This document shows, one piece after another, positions 5,148 through 5,236 of a stretch of 5,236 nt of DNA. The DNA is taken from NCBI GenBank assembly GCA_946885545.1, contig CAMPGP010000160.1, positions 1 through 5,236 on the forward strand. Direction: 5' to 3'. The position numbers and the translations under genes are program-made. Source of the DNA: an uncultured Altererythrobacter sp. GTDB lineage: Bacteria; Pseudomonadota; Alphaproteobacteria; Sphingomonadales; Sphingomonadaceae. How positions within the stretch are numbered: the stretch's first letter is position 1; each line of letters starts with the position of its first letter. The notes under the pieces are model-generated. The model made no database searches. It was not told the DNA's origin and worked only from the letters and a program-made list of their open reading frames with translations.

Positions 5148-5236
5148 ATGGGGTCTCCGGATGCAAGCTTTTGCAGCACCAGCGCGCTCAGGGCGGCGCG
5201 CTCGGCGAGCGAGGATACGATCATGAATTCGTCGGG
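5144..5236 (-). CDS. C-terminus of unidentified protein, possibly M20-family hydrolase
   Basis: Only the last 30 codons and the TGA stop are in the window; the start lies beyond the right edge. The visible end reads PDEFMIVSSLAERAALSAL followed by VLQKLASGDPI. A P-D-E-F/Y strand, then S-L-x-E-R-A and a leucine-rich final helix, resembles the C-terminal helix of M20-type metallopeptidases and deacylases as I remember them, but this is weak evidence from a short stretch. The stop overlaps the astA TTG by 4 nt, so the two genes are almost certainly in one transcript and translationally coupled. That makes a role in arginine or acyl-amino-acid metabolism plausible. Confidence 0.7.
   Translation of the reverse strand, partial: PDEFMIVSSLAERAALSALVLQKLASGDPI

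Noticed and set aside
2515..5166. A very long minus-strand open frame of 883 codons spanning astA, astB and the small gene.
   Set aside because: Its product is mostly Arg/Ala/Gly/Pro with no domain, and it is out of frame with astA and astB, whose families are certain. It is a high-GC shadow; only its last 78 codons, from the ATG at 2751, look like a real gene.

Overview
The window looks like a GC-rich chromosome segment from an alphaproteobacterium, most likely order Sphingomonadales (Erythrobacter/Sphingomonas-like). The best evidence is the transfer-messenger RNA gene. It has the circularly permuted (two-piece) arrangement seen in alphaproteobacteria, and its tag reads ANDNEALALAA, which I recall as the sphingomonad tag type. 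The high GC content, frequent TTG starts and gene set agree with this. I ran no database search, so family names rest on motifs recognised by eye.

Left part (1-1506, minus strand): a compact envelope operon, transcribed from about 1550 toward position 1. It encodes a LemA-family lipoprotein, then a TPM-domain (YgcG-like) lipoprotein, then a second, secreted TPM-domain protein cut by the window edge. Each downstream gene starts inside the stop codon of the one before it (TTGA, then ATGA), so translation is probably coupled. LemA plus TPM proteins is a recurring pairing whose biochemical role is not settled.

Middle part (1507-2517, plus strand): a 157-bp divergent intergenic region, then mscL (large-conductance mechanosensitive channel, 145 aa), then ssrA. 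In ssrA the CCA-ending acceptor half comes first (CCA at 2238-2240), a spacer of about 30 nt follows, and the half beginning GGGGCCG at 2271 carries the tag. A candidate promoter lies just after mscL.

Right part (2515-5236, minus strand): arginine catabolism by the arginine succinyltransferase (AST) pathway. From upstream to downstream it holds the last 30 codons of an unidentified gene (possibly an M20-type amidohydrolase), astA and astB. These are tightly packed (4-nt overlap, then a 9-nt gap). After a 119-bp gap comes a 78-aa protein with two predicted membrane helices and no recognised function; it converges on the 3' end of ssrA. AstA and AstB perform the first two pathway steps, arginine to N2-succinylarginine to N2-succinylornithine. 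astC, astD and a recognisable astE are not in the window.

I see no insertion sequence, phage gene, CRISPR array, rRNA or ordinary tRNA, and no clearly novel multigene system. The most interesting items are the split tmRNA, the coupled lemA-TPM-TPM cassette, and the unidentified gene fused by overlap to astA.
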